A stretch of 60,682 nt of DNA from Burkholderiales bacterium (GCA_016177875.1 JACOUL010000001.1:1-60682); one strand, 5' to 3'. Positions 8,856 to 20,113 are shown, numbered from the stretch's first letter. Program-made: numbers and translations. Notes: a model not told the origin generated them from the sequence alone.

Positions 8856-11357
8856 TCAAGCTTCACGCAAGGTTTGCAGAGGAGGCTGATTGAGTACGTT
8901 TCGTAAGCCTAGCCAACCGCCGATAAATGCACAAACGATACCCGCCACGGAACCCGCTATCCATACCAATGGATCGAAATTCCACTCAAACTGAAATACG
9001 AACTTAGCGAGCGACCAACCCACGGCGCTTGCCCCCGCTGCAGCAAGGATGCCTGCCAAGCCACCGATCATCGCAAATTCCAGCCATTGCGCTTGCGATA
9101 ACTGTTTACGCGTTGCCCCCAACGCGCGCAACAATGCCGCCTCTCGAGTCCGCTCATCCTGAGATCCCATCAATGCCGCGTACAACACCAACACGCCGGA
9201 CGCTAAAGTGAACAAAAACAAAAATTCGACAGCAGTCACGACTTGCTCGATCACATCTTGAATCTGACGCATGATGCTTCCCACATCGACCACCGTCAGA
9301 TTCGGAAATTCGCGCGTCAGTTCATTGATAAATCCGCTCTGCGCAGCCGGCAAATGAAAAGCGGTAATCCACGTCGTCGGCGCATCGGTCGTCAAGGATG
9401 GATTAAGAATCACGAAAAAATTCACCCGCATCGAACCCCACTCAAGCTTACGCATACTCGTAATCCGCGCCTCAACAAGCTGTCCTGCAATATCGAAACG
9501 CAAGCGATCGCCAAGTTTAAGCTTTAGAGTCTTGGCAAGCCCTTCTTCAACGGAAGCCTCGGGCCTAGAATCGTCAAACCAGCGGCCTGATGCAATCTTG
9601 TTCTGCGGCGGTACGTTTCGCATTGCGGATAAATTAAACTCGCGATCGATCAGCCTCTTCGCGCGATCATCCACATAGCTGGCGGAAGTAACGGGCGCAT
9701 CGTTGATTTGGACCAGCCTGCCTCGAATCATCGGATAGAGTAAGGCCTGGTCGATGCCGATTTTTTTCAGACGCCCTTCAATCGACGCTCGCTGATCCGG
9801 TTGAATATTAATAACAAAGTGATTCGGTGCATCCGACGGCGTAGCCTGACGCCAAGCGGCAACGAGATCACCGCGAATTACCGTCAGCAGCAGCAGGGCC
9901 ATTAAGCCCAAAGCCAAGGCGACGACCTGGACGATCGTCGCGCTGGCGCGCCTATGCAAGCCAGCCAAGGCAAACCGCCAAACGGAATGCCGTGCAACGC
10001 TGCGCATCGCACGCAAACCTTTCAAGCCTATCCAGGCAATCAACGCAAAAGCTGCCATTCCGCCGACGAAACCGGCCGCCGCAATAGATGCCAGCTTGAG
10101 GTCTCCGGCTTGCCACAATAGAAGGCATAGGAACGCTACCAGGCCCAACACATAACTCGCGATAGTAAGCGGCTTAGGCGGCTCTTGTTCACGCCGTATT
10201 ACGCGGTTATGCGGAATATCGCGCAATTGCAGAACGGGCGGCAACGCAAAGCCGATTAAGAGCAGCAATCCGGCGCTAAGGCCCTGCAACGCAGGCAGAA
10301 GAGTCACCGGCGGCAACTGGTTCGTCACCAGCTTACCGAGCCATTCCAAGAGTACGAAGTGCGCTGCAAATCCAAGCAGCACGCCGACGATACTACCTGC
10401 CACGCCCACGATGAGAAATTCCATCATGAACAGTGCCGTAAGCTGGCCTTGCTCCATGCCTAAGCACCGCAGCATCGCGCATGCATCAATATGTCGCAGC
10501 ATGAAACGGCGCGCAGCCATTGCCACCGCGACCGCCGCAAGCATGGCAGAGAGCAATCCGACCAAAGACAAAAACTGTTCCGCCCGATCCAAAGTAGATC
10601 GCATTTCCGGTCGGCCGGATTCAAGCGATTCGACCCGCACTCCCTTGGTCAAATTACGCTCGACCTCGCGTTGTACCCATTGTTGAAACTGAGCGATGGT
10701 TTCAGGCGGGCCTGCAATCAACAACCGGTATGTCACTCGCGACCCGTTTTGAATCAAGCCCGTTGAAGCCAAGTCAGGCAAGGCCAGCATGACACGCGGC
10801 GCAAAATTCATGAAAGCGGCGCCACGATCCGGCTCAACAACGATTACGCGCGCAATCGTAAAACTTCGATCGCCTAGTTTGAGGTTGTCACCGATCTTTG
10901 CTCTTAAGCTGATCAGCAAATTAGCGTCGACCCATACCGTCCCCGCCCTGGGAATGTCATGGGCAATCGATTCCACACCGTCGGAACGCTCCGCGATTTT
11001 CAAGCGGCCGCGCAACGGATAGCCGTTCGACACGGCCTTGACAGATGCAAGCTGTGAGCGCGTATCGTTGTCCGCGCCAGCAATCGCCATGCTGGGAAAG
11101 CTGACTGTCTCCGCCAGCCGCAGACTGCGCCTTTCCGCTTCCGCGCGCCATGCCGGCGAAATAGGCTGATCGCCGTTCAATACCAAATCGCCGCCGAGCA
11201 ATTGATGCGCATCGCGATTTAATCCGGTACGCATGCGATCCACAAAAAAACCGACGGACGACAGCGCGGCGACGGCCACGATGAGCGCGATCAGCAGGAA
11301 ATGGAGCTCGCCCGCACGCCAGTCGCGCGCGGTCAGGCGCAGGGTTTGAATAATCAT
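8856..11357 (-). CDS. FtsX/YbbP-type ABC transporter permease
   Basis: 833 residues with the typical YbbP architecture: one N-terminal membrane helix (about 22-42), a large extracytoplasmic domain, a three-helix FtsX block near residues 255-375, a second helical region to about 490, another periplasmic domain, and a final FtsX block (VLVLYAALMGSQDERTREAALLRALGATRKQL). The LRALGATR segment is the cytoplasmic coupling motif of MacB/FtsX permeases. The partner ATPase (YbbA in E. coli) is not adjacent, which is unusual. The substrate is unknown; lipoprotein or lipid handling is only a family-based guess. Confidence 0.88.
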   Translation of the reverse strand: MIIQTLRLTARDWRAGELHFLLIALIVAVAALSSVGFFVDRMRTGLNRDAHQLLGGDLVLNGDQPISPAWRAEAERRSLRLAETVSFPSMAIAGADNDTRSQLASVKAVSNGYPLRGRLKIAERSDGVESIAHDIPRAGTVWVDANLLISLRAKIGDNLKLGDRSFTIARVIVVEPDRGAAFMNFAPRVMLALPDLASTGLIQNGSRVTYRLLIAGPPETIAQFQQWVQREVERNLTKGVRVESLESGRPEMRSTLDRAEQFLSLVGLLSAMLAAVAVAMAARRFMLRHIDACAMLRCLGMEQGQLTALFMMEFLIVGVAGSIVGVLLGFAAHFVLLEWLGKLVTNQLPPVTLLPALQGLSAGLLLLIGFALPPVLQLRDIPHNRVIRREQEPPKPLTIASYVLGLVAFLCLLLWQAGDLKLASIAAAGFVGGMAAFALIAWIGLKGLRAMRSVARHSVWRFALAGLHRRASATIVQVVALALGLMALLLLTVIRGDLVAAWRQATPSDAPNHFVINIQPDQRASIEGRLKKIGIDQALLYPMIRGRLVQINDAPVTSASYVDDRAKRLIDREFNLSAMRNVPPQNKIASGRWFDDSRPEASVEEGLAKTLKLKLGDRLRFDIAGQLVEARITSMRKLEWGSMRVNFFVILNPSLTTDAPTTWITAFHLPAAQSGFINELTREFPNLTVVDVGSIMRQIQDVIEQVVTAVEFLFLFTLASGVLVLYAALMGSQDERTREAALLRALGATRKQLSQAQWLEFAMIGGLAGILAAAGASAVGWSLAKFVFQFEWNFDPLVWIAGSVAGIVCAFIGGWLGLRNVLNQPPLQTLREA

Positions 11358-11425
11358 GAAAACGGATAGCGGTTAAGGTCTATCCGCGATTCTATGACGA
11401 AAGACGCCGGCCCACCGGAGAAGCG

Positions 11426-11836
11426 TTAGAGCGTGGCGCCCTTCATGGCATCCGCATGGGTCTTTTCGTACATATTTTGGCAAGGCGCGCAGCGTTCCGC
11501 GGTCGGCTGCACCTTCAAGCGCTCAAACGGAATCGCATAGCCGCACTCCACGCATTCGCCATACGTTCCGCTGTCGATGCGCGTGTAGGCATTCTGCACG
11601 GCCCGCAACTCAGTCAGGTCGCGCGTCACGGCGGCATTGCCTAGATCGACCGATAAATCGGCAAAAGAAGCATCGCCCGGATCCGGTGCTTCGCTGGCGA
11701 CCTGAGCATAGTCTTCTTTGAGATTAACCTCGCGCCGAATATCGGCACGCAGGCTTTCCTCACGTTCCTGAAGCAGCTTTTTTAGCTGATCCAACTGCTC
11801 AGCGGTCAGTTCCGACATAGTAGTTTGGGCGTTCAT
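11426..11836 (-). CDS. DksA/TraR-type zinc-finger transcription factor
   Basis: 136 residues. An N-terminal coiled coil (residues 10-90) is followed by a C4 zinc finger with Cys95, Cys98, Cys116 and Cys119 (CVECGYAI to CAPC). The coiled-coil tip carries DPGDAS at 52-57; canonical DksA has DxxDxA, so the final Ala is Ser here. Such proteins enter the RNA polymerase secondary channel. Its length is closer to small DksA paralogues than to the 150-residue E. coli DksA, so it may be a secondary DksA. It overlaps the next upstream gene by 4 bp. Confidence 0.85.
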   Translation of the reverse strand: MNAQTTMSELTAEQLDQLKKLLQEREESLRADIRREVNLKEDYAQVASEAPDPGDASFADLSVDLGNAAVTRDLTELRAVQNAYTRIDSGTYGECVECGYAIPFERLKVQPTAERCAPCQNMYEKTHADAMKGATL

Positions 11837-12063
11837 AGGCTTGGCTTGTTGTTTTCGGTTCCCATCACGCGGGCCAGTTGGACCAGCAAAGCTCCCTGTA
11901 CCATCGACAAGGCAACATTGCTTCCAAATTGGAATCCGCGCATGGCTGCTGCATCCATCAATTCGAGAACTTGATCGTGGCTCAGCATCTGGTAATCGTC
12001 ACGGAAATAGAGGGCGTCTCGGTTTTTCCGATTGATCTCTGCAACTATTTCATCTGGCGTCAT
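11833..12063 (-). CDS. Conserved-looking small protein of unknown function
   Basis: 76 residues from the ATG at 12063, which has GGAG 7 bases upstream; an in-frame start at 12096 would add 11 residues without better signals. The sequence is acidic at the start (MTPDEIVAEINRKNRDALYF) and ends in a helical segment rich in Ala, Val and Leu (SMVQGALLVQLARVMG). There is no signal peptide. I do not recognise the family. It overlaps the DksA-type gene by 4 bp, so the two are translationally coupled and may share a function. Confidence 0.6.
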   Translation of the reverse strand: MTPDEIVAEINRKNRDALYFRDDYQMLSHDQVLELMDAAAMRGFQFGSNVALSMVQGALLVQLARVMGTENNKPSL

Positions 12064-12233
12064 GGTTCGCTCCACTTGATTGGCGCTGTGACCCAAGCGA
12101 GTGCTTTACTTAGGAGTTTTGACAATACCAATTGTTCCCGCTGATTTAGTTGTCGTCGCTCATATTTCGACGATTTATGCGTGGCATGAATCCCGCAGGA
12201 ACTTGCAGATGAAAGAGAAATTGACAGCGCTCA

Positions 12234-12260
12234 ATGAGAATAGCCCTTCGGCATTCTCAT
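12234..12260 (-). other. Intergenic hairpin downstream of the MerR-type gene
   Basis: ATGAGAA and TTCTCAT plus GCC and GGC pair around a GAAG tetraloop, with one bulged base. It lies 14 bp after the merR-type stop, at the end of the thrS-to-merR operon. No T-tract follows, so it is an uncertain terminator or a 3'-end stabiliser. The rest of 12064-12273 shows no gene that I can support. Confidence 0.4.
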
Positions 12261-12273
12261 CAGGGGAAAACGT

Positions 12274-12678
12274 TCAGCCTTTGAGAAGCTGGAGGATTTC
12301 GTTCAACTCTCTGCGTAGCGCAGTGGAATTAAGCGAGGAAGAAAGCGCATTGCTGACAGGAAGCGCGACCGGCTCGCTGCTCTCAGCTTCGAACAAACGG
12401 CTCTCAAGTTTATTGCGCGCACCACTGATGGTAAAACCTTGCTCGTAGAGCAGTTCGCGTATGCGGCGAATCAAAAGTACTTCGTGATGCTGATAATAAC
12501 GACGGTTGCCACGACGCTTGACCGGCTTGAGCTGCGTGAATTCTTGCTCCCAGTAGCGCAAAACATGCGGTTTAACGCCGCACAAATCACTCACTTCACC
12601 GATAGTGAAATAGCGCTTCGCGGGAATCGGCGGCAGAACCGATGCTTCTTCCGGTTTGATGGTAGCCCGATCGTTCAT
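12274..12678 (-). CDS. MerR-family transcriptional regulator
   Basis: 134 residues. A winged-helix DNA-binding domain occupies residues 22-92 (YFTIGEVSDLCGVKPHVLRYWE, then RRYYQHHEVLLIRRIRELL). This short MerR type is regularly found just after ihfA in beta- and gammaproteobacteria. It lacks a C-terminal metal-binding cysteine cluster, so it is unlikely to be a metal sensor. The ligand and targets are unknown. It lies 21 bp downstream of ihfA, last in the translation operon. Confidence 0.88.
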   Translation of the reverse strand: MNDRATIKPEEASVLPPIPAKRYFTIGEVSDLCGVKPHVLRYWEQEFTQLKPVKRRGNRRYYQHHEVLLIRRIRELLYEQGFTISGARNKLESRLFEAESSEPVALPVSNALSSSLNSTALRRELNEILQLLKG

Positions 12679-12699
12679 GGATCAGTTCTGATAGATTTT

Positions 12700-13107
12700 T
12701 TAGCGGGGGACCGGTTTGGTGCGCGCAGCTTCCACCATGCTCTTCAACTTTTGGCTGGCATGGAAAGTGACCACGCGGCGCGCGGTGATAGGAATTTCCT
12801 CACCGGTCTTCGGATTGCGACCGGGGCGTTGCGGTTTGTCACGCAATTGAAAATTGCCAAAACCCGAGAGCTTGACCGATTCGCCGCGCTCAAGTGCATT
12901 ACGGATTTCATCAAAAAAAGTCTCAACCATATCCTTGGCTTCGCGTTTGTTCAAACCCACTTGCTCGAACAGGAGTTCGGCCAATTCTGCCTTGGTCAGG
13001 GTCGGCAATTCTTTTTCTGCTTGCGAGCGTGCCTTGGATTCGAGCACGGCGCGATTCAAATCGGCAGTCAACACAGATTGAAATTCGGCTGAAGTCACGT
13101 CATTCAT
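12700..13107 (-). CDS. ihfA: Integration host factor subunit alpha
   Basis: 135 residues from the ATG at 13107, preceded by GGGAGGA. Earlier in-frame starts would lie inside pheT. The HU/IHF fold is complete: [47 protein letters not shown] with the DNA-intercalating Pro region, and the C-terminal helix [13 protein letters not shown]. There is an N-terminal extension of about 30 residues over E. coli IhfA, as seen in Burkholderiales. IHF bends DNA and acts in recombination and transcription. It follows pheT directly, as in E. coli. Confidence 0.95.
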   Translation of the reverse strand: MNDVTSAEFQSVLTADLNRAVLESKARSQAEKELPTLTKAELAELLFEQVGLNKREAKDMVETFFDEIRNALERGESVKLSGFGNFQLRDKPQRPGRNPKTGEEIPITARRVVTFHASQKLKSMVEAARTKPVPR

Positions 13108-13126
13108 CGTCGCTGGGTCCTCCCGC

Positions 13127-15556
13127 TCAGGCTCGTAGTTTTGCGCCATATTTTTTTGTGACAGCATCGGTTAGCGCGTCTATTGCGGCATTGACTTTAT
13201 CGTCCTGCAGGGTTGTTTGAGTATCTTGCAAGGTGAATCGGAAAGCAAGACTTTTTTCGCTATTTTCGAGGCCTTTACCACGATATTCATCAAATAAAAC
13301 AATGGCTTGCAAGATGCCGCACACCGGGTTCGTTTCCTTTTCTGCAATAAATGCATCAATTAATTCTTGTGCCGATACAGATTGACGAACAATAAACGCC
13401 CGGTCACGGGTCACTGCCGGGAATTTGGAAATTTCACGGTAATTCGGCACTGCTCTTGACTGCAAAGCCGATGCTTCCACTTCGAACATCACCGGAGCCA
13501 GCGGCAAATCGTATTTTTGTTGCCAGCGCGGATGCAGTTCACCGATAAAACCGATGACTTGGCCATTCAATACGATATTGGCTGAGCGTCCGGGATGAAG
13601 TGCAGGATGTTCCGCTTTCACGAAACGCAGCGTCTGTGGAGCAAACAATGCTTCCACATCGGCTTTCACGTCGAAGAAATCAACGTTGCGCTCGGGCTGT
13701 CCCCACTGCTCCTCCACAACCGAACCGTAGGCAAGCGCACAAACGCGCTTGGGCTGATCGTAACCCGCCACGGAAAGCGGCCCATCCTGCGCCTTTTCGC
13801 TACGCAGATATACGGCGCCGATTTCAAATAGACGTACGCGGCTAAGCTTGCGATTCAGGTTGTAGCGCACGTTCGCAATCAAACTTCCAATCAAGGTCGA
13901 ACGCATGACGCTCATTTGGCTCGCGATCGGGTTCAGCAAACGGATCGGATTGGCATTGCCGGCAAAATCAGCTTCCCAGGCTTCTTCGACGAAGCTGAAA
14001 TTCACGACTTCTTGATAATCAAAATCAGCTACCTGACGCCGAATCGTGAACAAGGAACGTGAATTTTCCGGCGCGATGCGTATTTCGTTCGCGGCAACCG
14101 GCGGCAAAGCAGGAATATTCTCAAAGCCGTACACGCGCGCGATTTCCTCGATCAAGTCTTCTTCGATCTCGATATCGAAACGGAAGGAAGGCGGCGTGAC
14201 TGAAAAGCCGCCTGCCTCCTGCGTACACGGCAAACCAAGTCGCGTAAAAATGTCTGCAATCTGCTTATCGTCAAATGCGACGCCAATGATCTTGGATGCT
14301 CGCGCGGTACGCATATGCACCGGCACACGCTTCGGCACATTCACCAATTGATCGTCGATCGGCCCCACTAATGTCTTACCAGGCTGACAGCAGATATCAA
14401 CGATCAGTGCAGTGATGCGTTCGATATGCTCCACGGTCGTCGCAAAATCGACACCACGCTCAAAGCGATGCGCTGCATCCGTAGAAAAATTATAGCGACG
14501 CCCACGTCCCTGGATCGATTGCGGCCACCAGAATGCCGCTTCAAGGTAAATATTTTCAGTCTCCAGCGTCACGGCGGTATCGTCACCGCCCATGATGCCG
14601 GCCATGGCTTCCACACCGCGGCTGTCGGCAATCACACCGACCCACTCATCGACCTCAACGGTGTTGCCGTTCAATAGCTTAAGCTGTTCCCCTTTTTTTC
14701 CCCAGCGGATTTCGAGCGAACCTTGAACTTTGTCGAGGTCGAAGACATGCGAAGGACGGCCCAGCTCCAGCATCACATAATTGGAAATATCGACCAACGC
14801 AGAAATCGACCGTTGGCCGCTACGCTCGAGGCGCTGCTTCATCCAATCGGGCGTCGGCGCCTTGGCATTGACGCCGCGAATCACGCGTCCGGAAAAACGA
14901 CCGCACAAATCCGGCGAGACGATATTTACTTTCAGCTTGTCATCGATCGTCGGCATCACCGGCGAACAAACCGGCGCGTTGAGCGGCGTACCGGTTAAAG
15001 CCGATACTTCGCGAGCCACGCCAAGCAAAGATAAGCAATCGGCGCGATTGGGCGTCAATTTGATGGTGAACTTGAGATCGTTGAGTTGATAGTAATCGCG
15101 AAAATTTTGTCCCACCGGCGCATCCGCCGGCAGCTCCAGCAAACCGCCATGCTCTTCCGACAATTTTAATTCGCGCGCAGAACACAACATGCCTTGCGAT
15201 TCGACGCCGCGTAATTTCCCCACTTTGATCTCGAACGGCTTGCCATCCTCTCCCGGCGGCAATACCGCTCCGGCGAGCGCGCACGGCACTTTCATTCCAG
15301 CACGTACATTAGGCGCTCCGCAAACGATATTCAGCAAAGTGCCCGTGCCTGCATCGATCTGGCAAACGTTTAAGCGATCGGCATTCGGATGTTTATCCAC
15401 CTCAAGCACTTTCGCCACCACCACGTTCGAGAACGACGGTGCGACCGGATCGACCTCTTCGACTTCCAATCCGGACATCGTCAGCAAATGCGCCAGCTCA
15501 TCCGAAGTGATCTTCGGATCGACCATGGTACGCAACCAGTTTTCGGAGAATTGCAT
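13127..15556 (-). CDS. pheT: Phenylalanyl-tRNA synthetase beta subunit
   Basis: 809 residues, the expected length. Domains in order: N-terminal tRNA-binding EMAP-like domain (about 40-150, [14 protein letters not shown]), B3/B4 editing domain (about 200-400, including GRPSHVFD and [31 protein letters not shown] segments), B5, the catalytic-like core, and the C-terminal anticodon-binding FDX-ACB domain ([14 protein letters not shown]). It forms the alpha2-beta2 enzyme with PheS, located 12 bp upstream. Confidence 0.97.
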   Translation of the reverse strand: MQFSENWLRTMVDPKITSDELAHLLTMSGLEVEEVDPVAPSFSNVVVAKVLEVDKHPNADRLNVCQIDAGTGTLLNIVCGAPNVRAGMKVPCALAGAVLPPGEDGKPFEIKVGKLRGVESQGMLCSARELKLSEEHGGLLELPADAPVGQNFRDYYQLNDLKFTIKLTPNRADCLSLLGVAREVSALTGTPLNAPVCSPVMPTIDDKLKVNIVSPDLCGRFSGRVIRGVNAKAPTPDWMKQRLERSGQRSISALVDISNYVMLELGRPSHVFDLDKVQGSLEIRWGKKGEQLKLLNGNTVEVDEWVGVIADSRGVEAMAGIMGGDDTAVTLETENIYLEAAFWWPQSIQGRGRRYNFSTDAAHRFERGVDFATTVEHIERITALIVDICCQPGKTLVGPIDDQLVNVPKRVPVHMRTARASKIIGVAFDDKQIADIFTRLGLPCTQEAGGFSVTPPSFRFDIEIEEDLIEEIARVYGFENIPALPPVAANEIRIAPENSRSLFTIRRQVADFDYQEVVNFSFVEEAWEADFAGNANPIRLLNPIASQMSVMRSTLIGSLIANVRYNLNRKLSRVRLFEIGAVYLRSEKAQDGPLSVAGYDQPKRVCALAYGSVVEEQWGQPERNVDFFDVKADVEALFAPQTLRFVKAEHPALHPGRSANIVLNGQVIGFIGELHPRWQQKYDLPLAPVMFEVEASALQSRAVPNYREISKFPAVTRDRAFIVRQSVSAQELIDAFIAEKETNPVCGILQAIVLFDEYRGKGLENSEKSLAFRFTLQDTQTTLQDDKVNAAIDALTDAVTKKYGAKLRA

Positions 15557-15568
15557 GGTGTGCGGTCT

Positions 15569-16694
<1,126 letters not shown>

Positions 16695-16701
16695 GCACTA
16701 C

Positions 16702-17061
16702 TTAAGCAGCGATATTGGCCTTCACCTGTTTGACAATCGCGGCAAATGCCGGCTTGTCCATGACTGCCATATCCGCCAGTACCTTGCGGTCCAGCTCGAT
16801 GGAAGCCTTTTTCAAGCCGTTCATGAACACGCTGTAGGTCAAGCCATGTTCGCGGCTCGCTGCGTTGATACGAGCGATCCACAGTGCACGGAATACGCGC
16901 TTCTTGTTACGGCGATCGCGATAGGCATATTGCCCTGCGCGCATAACCGCTTCTTTAGCAATACGGAACACCGTACTGCGGCGACCACGATAGCCTTTGG
17001 CTTGGTCGAGAACTTTTTTATGACGGGCCCGCGCTGTGACCCCACGTTTTACTCGAGGCAT
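16702..17061 (-). CDS. rplT: 50S ribosomal protein L20
   Basis: 119 residues, exact family length. The basic N-terminal tail ([18 protein letters not shown]) and the core [24 protein letters not shown] segment, [12 protein letters not shown] and LNGLKK-like [21 protein letters not shown] are typical. L20 is an early 23S rRNA assembly protein and a known translational autoregulator of the rpmI-rplT mRNA in E. coli. It follows rpmI by 21 bp. Confidence 0.97.
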   Translation of the reverse strand: MPRVKRGVTARARHKKVLDQAKGYRGRRSTVFRIAKEAVMRAGQYAYRDRRNKKRVFRALWIARINAASREHGLTYSVFMNGLKKASIELDRKVLADMAVMDKPAFAAIVKQVKANIAA

Positions 17062-17082
17062 ATTACTCTCCTAGATGTGAGG

Positions 17083-17280
17083 TTAAGCGAACGGCATCAT
17101 TGCGGCGATGGAGTTCATGTTCGTCTCATGGACGCCCACGGCTCCGCGCAACTGGCGCTTGTTCTTGGTGGTTTTCTTGGTCAGGATATGGCGCTTGAAC
17201 GCTTGGCCGCGTTTAACAGTGCCACCCGGGCGCACGCGAAAACGCTTCTTCGCGCTGCTCTTGGTCTTCATTTTTGGCAT
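17083..17280 (-). CDS. rpmI: 50S ribosomal protein L35
   Basis: 65 residues, the expected length, highly basic: [37 protein letters not shown] and KRQLRG. Its ribosome-binding site (AAAGGA) lies inside a small hairpin upstream, suggesting translational control. It is in the standard infC-rpmI-rplT order. Confidence 0.97.
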   Translation of the reverse strand: MPKMKTKSSAKKRFRVRPGGTVKRGQAFKRHILTKKTTKNKRQLRGAVGVHETNMNSIAAMMPFA

Positions 17281-17288
17281 GACAATAT

Positions 17289-17304
17289 CCGTCCTTTCGG
17301 ACGG
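17289..17304 (-). promoter_or_regulatory. GAAA-tetraloop hairpin enclosing the rpmI ribosome-binding site
   Basis: CCGTCC and GGACGG form a perfect 6-bp stem around GAAA, ending 8 bases before the rpmI ATG. The only Shine-Dalgarno candidate (AAAGGA) spans the loop and the 3' arm. In E. coli the L20 protein binds upstream structure to repress rpmI-rplT; a similar role here is inference. Confidence 0.5.
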
Positions 17305-17438
17305 TTCCGTTTTTTAACATGATTGCAGGTGGCAACAACGACGTTGCTCTTGGATGCCTGCTCTCACTTGTTTGAGCGATGAAATCGAGTCCACCGCTTT
17401 TCTGCAATCCGTTCGTTACCAAACGTACCGCGAGAAAT

Positions 17439-17960
17439 TTATTTTTTCTTCTTAGGCGCCAGCACCATCACCATCTGGCGGCCTTCCATCTTCGGAAACT
17501 GCTCGACTTGGCCATACGGGTCCAAATCGGTTTTCAATCGATCCAGCATACGGACACCGATTTCCTGATGCGCCATTTCACGACCGCGGAAACGCAGCGT
17601 GATCTTGGTCTTGTCGCCCTCTTCCAGAAACTTGATCAGATTGCGCAGCTTGACGTGGTAATCACCATCATCGGTACCCGGCCGGAATTTGATTTCCTTG
17701 ACTGAGATGACCTTCTGCTTAAGCTTGGCTTCGTGCGCCTTCTTCTGTTCCTGATACTTGAACTTGCCATAGTCCATCAGACGGCATACAGGCGGCTGCG
17801 CGGTCGGCGCAATTTCCACCAAATCCACATTCGCCTCTTCGGCCATGCGGAAGCCTTCTGCCAAACTTACGATTCCAATTGCCTCGTTGTTGACACCTGA
17901 CAGACGTATTTCCGGTGCAGTAATTTCGCCATTAATGCGATGCGACTTGTCCGTAGCTAT
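17439..17960 (-). CDS. infC: Translation initiation factor IF-3 with an ATA start codon
   Basis: 173 residues when read from ATA at 17960-17958, giving the normal IF-3 N-terminus ([20 protein letters not shown]). There is no in-frame ATG or GTG that yields a complete protein; the next possible starts, such as TTG at 17864, remove about 32 conserved residues. AAAAGGAAAC sits 4-13 bases upstream of ATA. IF-3 discriminates against non-canonical starts, and rare AUU/AUC/AUA initiation of infC is the known basis of autoregulation in other bacteria. The N domain, lysine-rich linker ([17 protein letters not shown]) and C domain ([18 protein letters not shown]) are intact. Confidence 0.95.
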   Translation of the reverse strand: MATDKSHRINGEITAPEIRLSGVNNEAIGIVSLAEGFRMAEEANVDLVEIAPTAQPPVCRLMDYGKFKYQEQKKAHEAKLKQKVISVKEIKFRPGTDDGDYHVKLRNLIKFLEEGDKTKITLRFRGREMAHQEIGVRMLDRLKTDLDPYGQVEQFPKMEGRQMVMVLAPKKKK

Positions 17961-18001
17961 TGCAGTTTCCTTTTAAAATCCAATAATTAAGCCGTGCAGC
18001 G

Positions 18002-19909
18002 TCAGGCTTTGGTGTCGACCTCATTCTTCAGGCGCTCCACCAATTGGTCGACGGGCATCACACCCAGATCGACATTGCCTCGCACACGCACGGCCACCGT
18101 ATTCGCATCCCGCTCCTTATCACCGATAACGACGATATAAGGCAGCTTCTGGACCGAATGCTCGCGTATTTTATAGGTTATTTTCTCGTTACGCAAATCG
18201 AGCTGCACTCTAAACCCTTGTTTTTTCAGGTTTTGTGCCACTTTTTGCGCATAATCAGCCTGCGCATCCGAAATGTTCAATACGGCAATCTGAACCGGAG
18301 CCAGCCAAAGCGGCAGCGCGCCAGCATGATTTTCGATCAAGATTCCGACAAAGCGTTCCAAAGAACCGACAATTGCACGATGCAGCATGACCGGGACCTT
18401 ACGGGCGTTGTCATCCGCGACATATTCGGCGCCTAGGCGGCCCGGCATGGAAAAATCGACTTGCATGGTGCCGACTTGCCAAGGCCTGCCCAAGGAGTCC
18501 TTCAAGTGATATTCGATCTTGGGACCATAGAAAGCACCTTCGCCCGGTAATTCTTCCCAACTGACGCCGCAGTTACGTAATCCAGTGCGCAGCGTCTCTT
18601 CCGCCTTATCCCACACCTCATCCGAGCCGATGCGGTGCTCAGGCCGCAAGGCGATCTTGATCGAAATTTCCGAAAACCCAAAATCCTTGTAGACCTGCAT
18701 CGCCTGCTGATGAAAAGTCGTCACTTCCGACTGGATTTGCTCTTCCGTACAAAAGATGTGGCCATCATCTTGCGTAAAACCGCGCACGCGCATCAAACCA
18801 TGCAGCGCGCCGGAAGGCTCGTTGCGATGACATTGACCGAACTCGCCGAAGCGTAGCGGCAAATCGCGATAGCTGCGCAAACCGGAATTATAAATCTGCA
18901 CATGGCCAGGGCAATTCATCGGCTTCAAAGCGTAATTGCGATTTTCCGATTCGGTCACGAACATGTTGTCGCGATAGTTTTCCCAATGGCCGGTTTTTTC
19001 CCACAAGCTGCGATCGAGAATTTGCGGGGCTTTGACTTCCTGATAGCCATTTTCCTGGTACACGCGGCGCATGTATTGCTCGACTTGCTGCCAGATAGTC
19101 CAGCCTTTCGGATGCCAGAAAATCAAGCCGGGGGCTTCTTCCTGGAAATGGAAGAAATCGAGTTGCTTACCGAGCTTGCGATGATCGCGCTTCTCGGCCT
19201 CTTCCAGCATGTGCAAATAGGCGTCTTGCTCTTCTTTCTTCGCCCATGCGGTACCGTAGACTCGCTGTAGCATTTCGTTTTTGGAATCGCCACGCCAGTA
19301 TGCGCCGGCAAGTTTCATCAGCTTGAAGACCTTGAGTTTGCCGGTGGACGGAACGTGAGGGCCGCGGCACAAGTCAGTGAATTTGCCTTCTGCGTACAGC
19401 GACACGTCCTCGCCCTGGGGAATGGACCCGATGATCTCGGCTTTATAATTTTCGCCTATAGATTTGAAATAAGCGACCGCCTCATCGCGCGGCAATACTT
19501 TGCGGGTGACGGGTTCGTCTTTCTTGGCAAGCTCTGCCATTTTCTTTTCGATTGCCTGCAAGTCTTCCGGGGTGAAGGGGCGCTTGTAGGAGAAATCGTA
19601 GTAGAAGCCGTTGTCGATGACAGGACCGATGGTGACTTGGGCGTCGGGGAATAACTCTTTTACCGCATAGGCGAGCAAGTGCGCGGTGGAATGGCGGATG
19701 ACTTCCAGGCCGTCGGGGTCTTTGTCGGTGACGATGGCGACATCTGCATCTTGTTCAATGAGGTAAGAAGTATCGACGACCTTGCCGTTCACCTTGCCTG
19801 CAATGGCGGCTTTGGCCAGGCCGGCACCAATGTTGGCGGCGACTTGCGCTACCGTGACAGGGGCATCGAACTGCCGTTGGGAGCCATCGGGGAGTCGGAT
19901 TGCGATCAT
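18002..19909 (-). CDS. thrS: Threonyl-tRNA synthetase
   Basis: 635 residues, the expected length. TGS domain (residues 1-61), editing domain with [16 protein letters not shown] (about 72-90), class II catalytic core with the MNCPGHV zinc-binding Cys segment, motif 2 [21 protein letters not shown], and the C-terminal anticodon-binding domain. The start at 19909 has AGGAG 7 bases upstream. It heads the operon and is followed 41 bp later by infC. A hairpin abuts the Shine-Dalgarno. Confidence 0.97.
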   Translation of the reverse strand: MIAIRLPDGSQRQFDAPVTVAQVAANIGAGLAKAAIAGKVNGKVVDTSYLIEQDADVAIVTDKDPDGLEVIRHSTAHLLAYAVKELFPDAQVTIGPVIDNGFYYDFSYKRPFTPEDLQAIEKKMAELAKKDEPVTRKVLPRDEAVAYFKSIGENYKAEIIGSIPQGEDVSLYAEGKFTDLCRGPHVPSTGKLKVFKLMKLAGAYWRGDSKNEMLQRVYGTAWAKKEEQDAYLHMLEEAEKRDHRKLGKQLDFFHFQEEAPGLIFWHPKGWTIWQQVEQYMRRVYQENGYQEVKAPQILDRSLWEKTGHWENYRDNMFVTESENRNYALKPMNCPGHVQIYNSGLRSYRDLPLRFGEFGQCHRNEPSGALHGLMRVRGFTQDDGHIFCTEEQIQSEVTTFHQQAMQVYKDFGFSEISIKIALRPEHRIGSDEVWDKAEETLRTGLRNCGVSWEELPGEGAFYGPKIEYHLKDSLGRPWQVGTMQVDFSMPGRLGAEYVADDNARKVPVMLHRAIVGSLERFVGILIENHAGALPLWLAPVQIAVLNISDAQADYAQKVAQNLKKQGFRVQLDLRNEKITYKIREHSVQKLPYIVVIGDKERDANTVAVRVRGNVDLGVMPVDQLVERLKNEVDTKA

Positions 19910-19920
19910 TTGCTTTCTCC

Positions 19921-19951
19921 TGATTGCCGGGACGCTTCGCTGCCGGCATCA
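19921..19951 (-). promoter_or_regulatory. thrS leader hairpin next to the ribosome-binding site
   Basis: TGATGCCGG pairs with CCGGC-A-ATCA (one bulged A) around a 12-base loop; the stem ends at the first base of the AGGAG Shine-Dalgarno. E. coli ThrS represses its own mRNA by binding tRNA-like hairpins here. I see no clear threonine-anticodon mimic loop, so the role is uncertain. Confidence 0.4.
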
Positions 19952-19971
19952 AATTACAAAAATTCTGGACG

Positions 19972-19999
19972 AAAAAAAACGCGGGCCAGCCGCGTTTTT
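19972..19999 (-). terminator. Bidirectional-looking intrinsic terminator between tRNA-Ser and thrS
   Basis: ACGCGG and CCGCGT pair around CTGGC, flanked by A5 and T8 on the minus strand, so the hairpin would end transcripts coming from tRNA-Ser before the thrS leader. The A-run and T-run make it nearly symmetrical. Confidence 0.8.
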
Positions 20000-20113
20000 C
20001 ATATACGAATGAAAAGGCACGACTAGCGTCGCTCAAACTCCGTGGTTGTAGTTCGCGGTGTCATAACCGGGTTGCCTTTCTCGCTCTTACAGTCTGTTCG
20101 GTTAACTATCCTC

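Noticed and set aside
12101..12448. Plus-strand frame starting in the merR downstream gap
   Set aside because: No Shine-Dalgarno and half of it is antisense to the merR-type gene.
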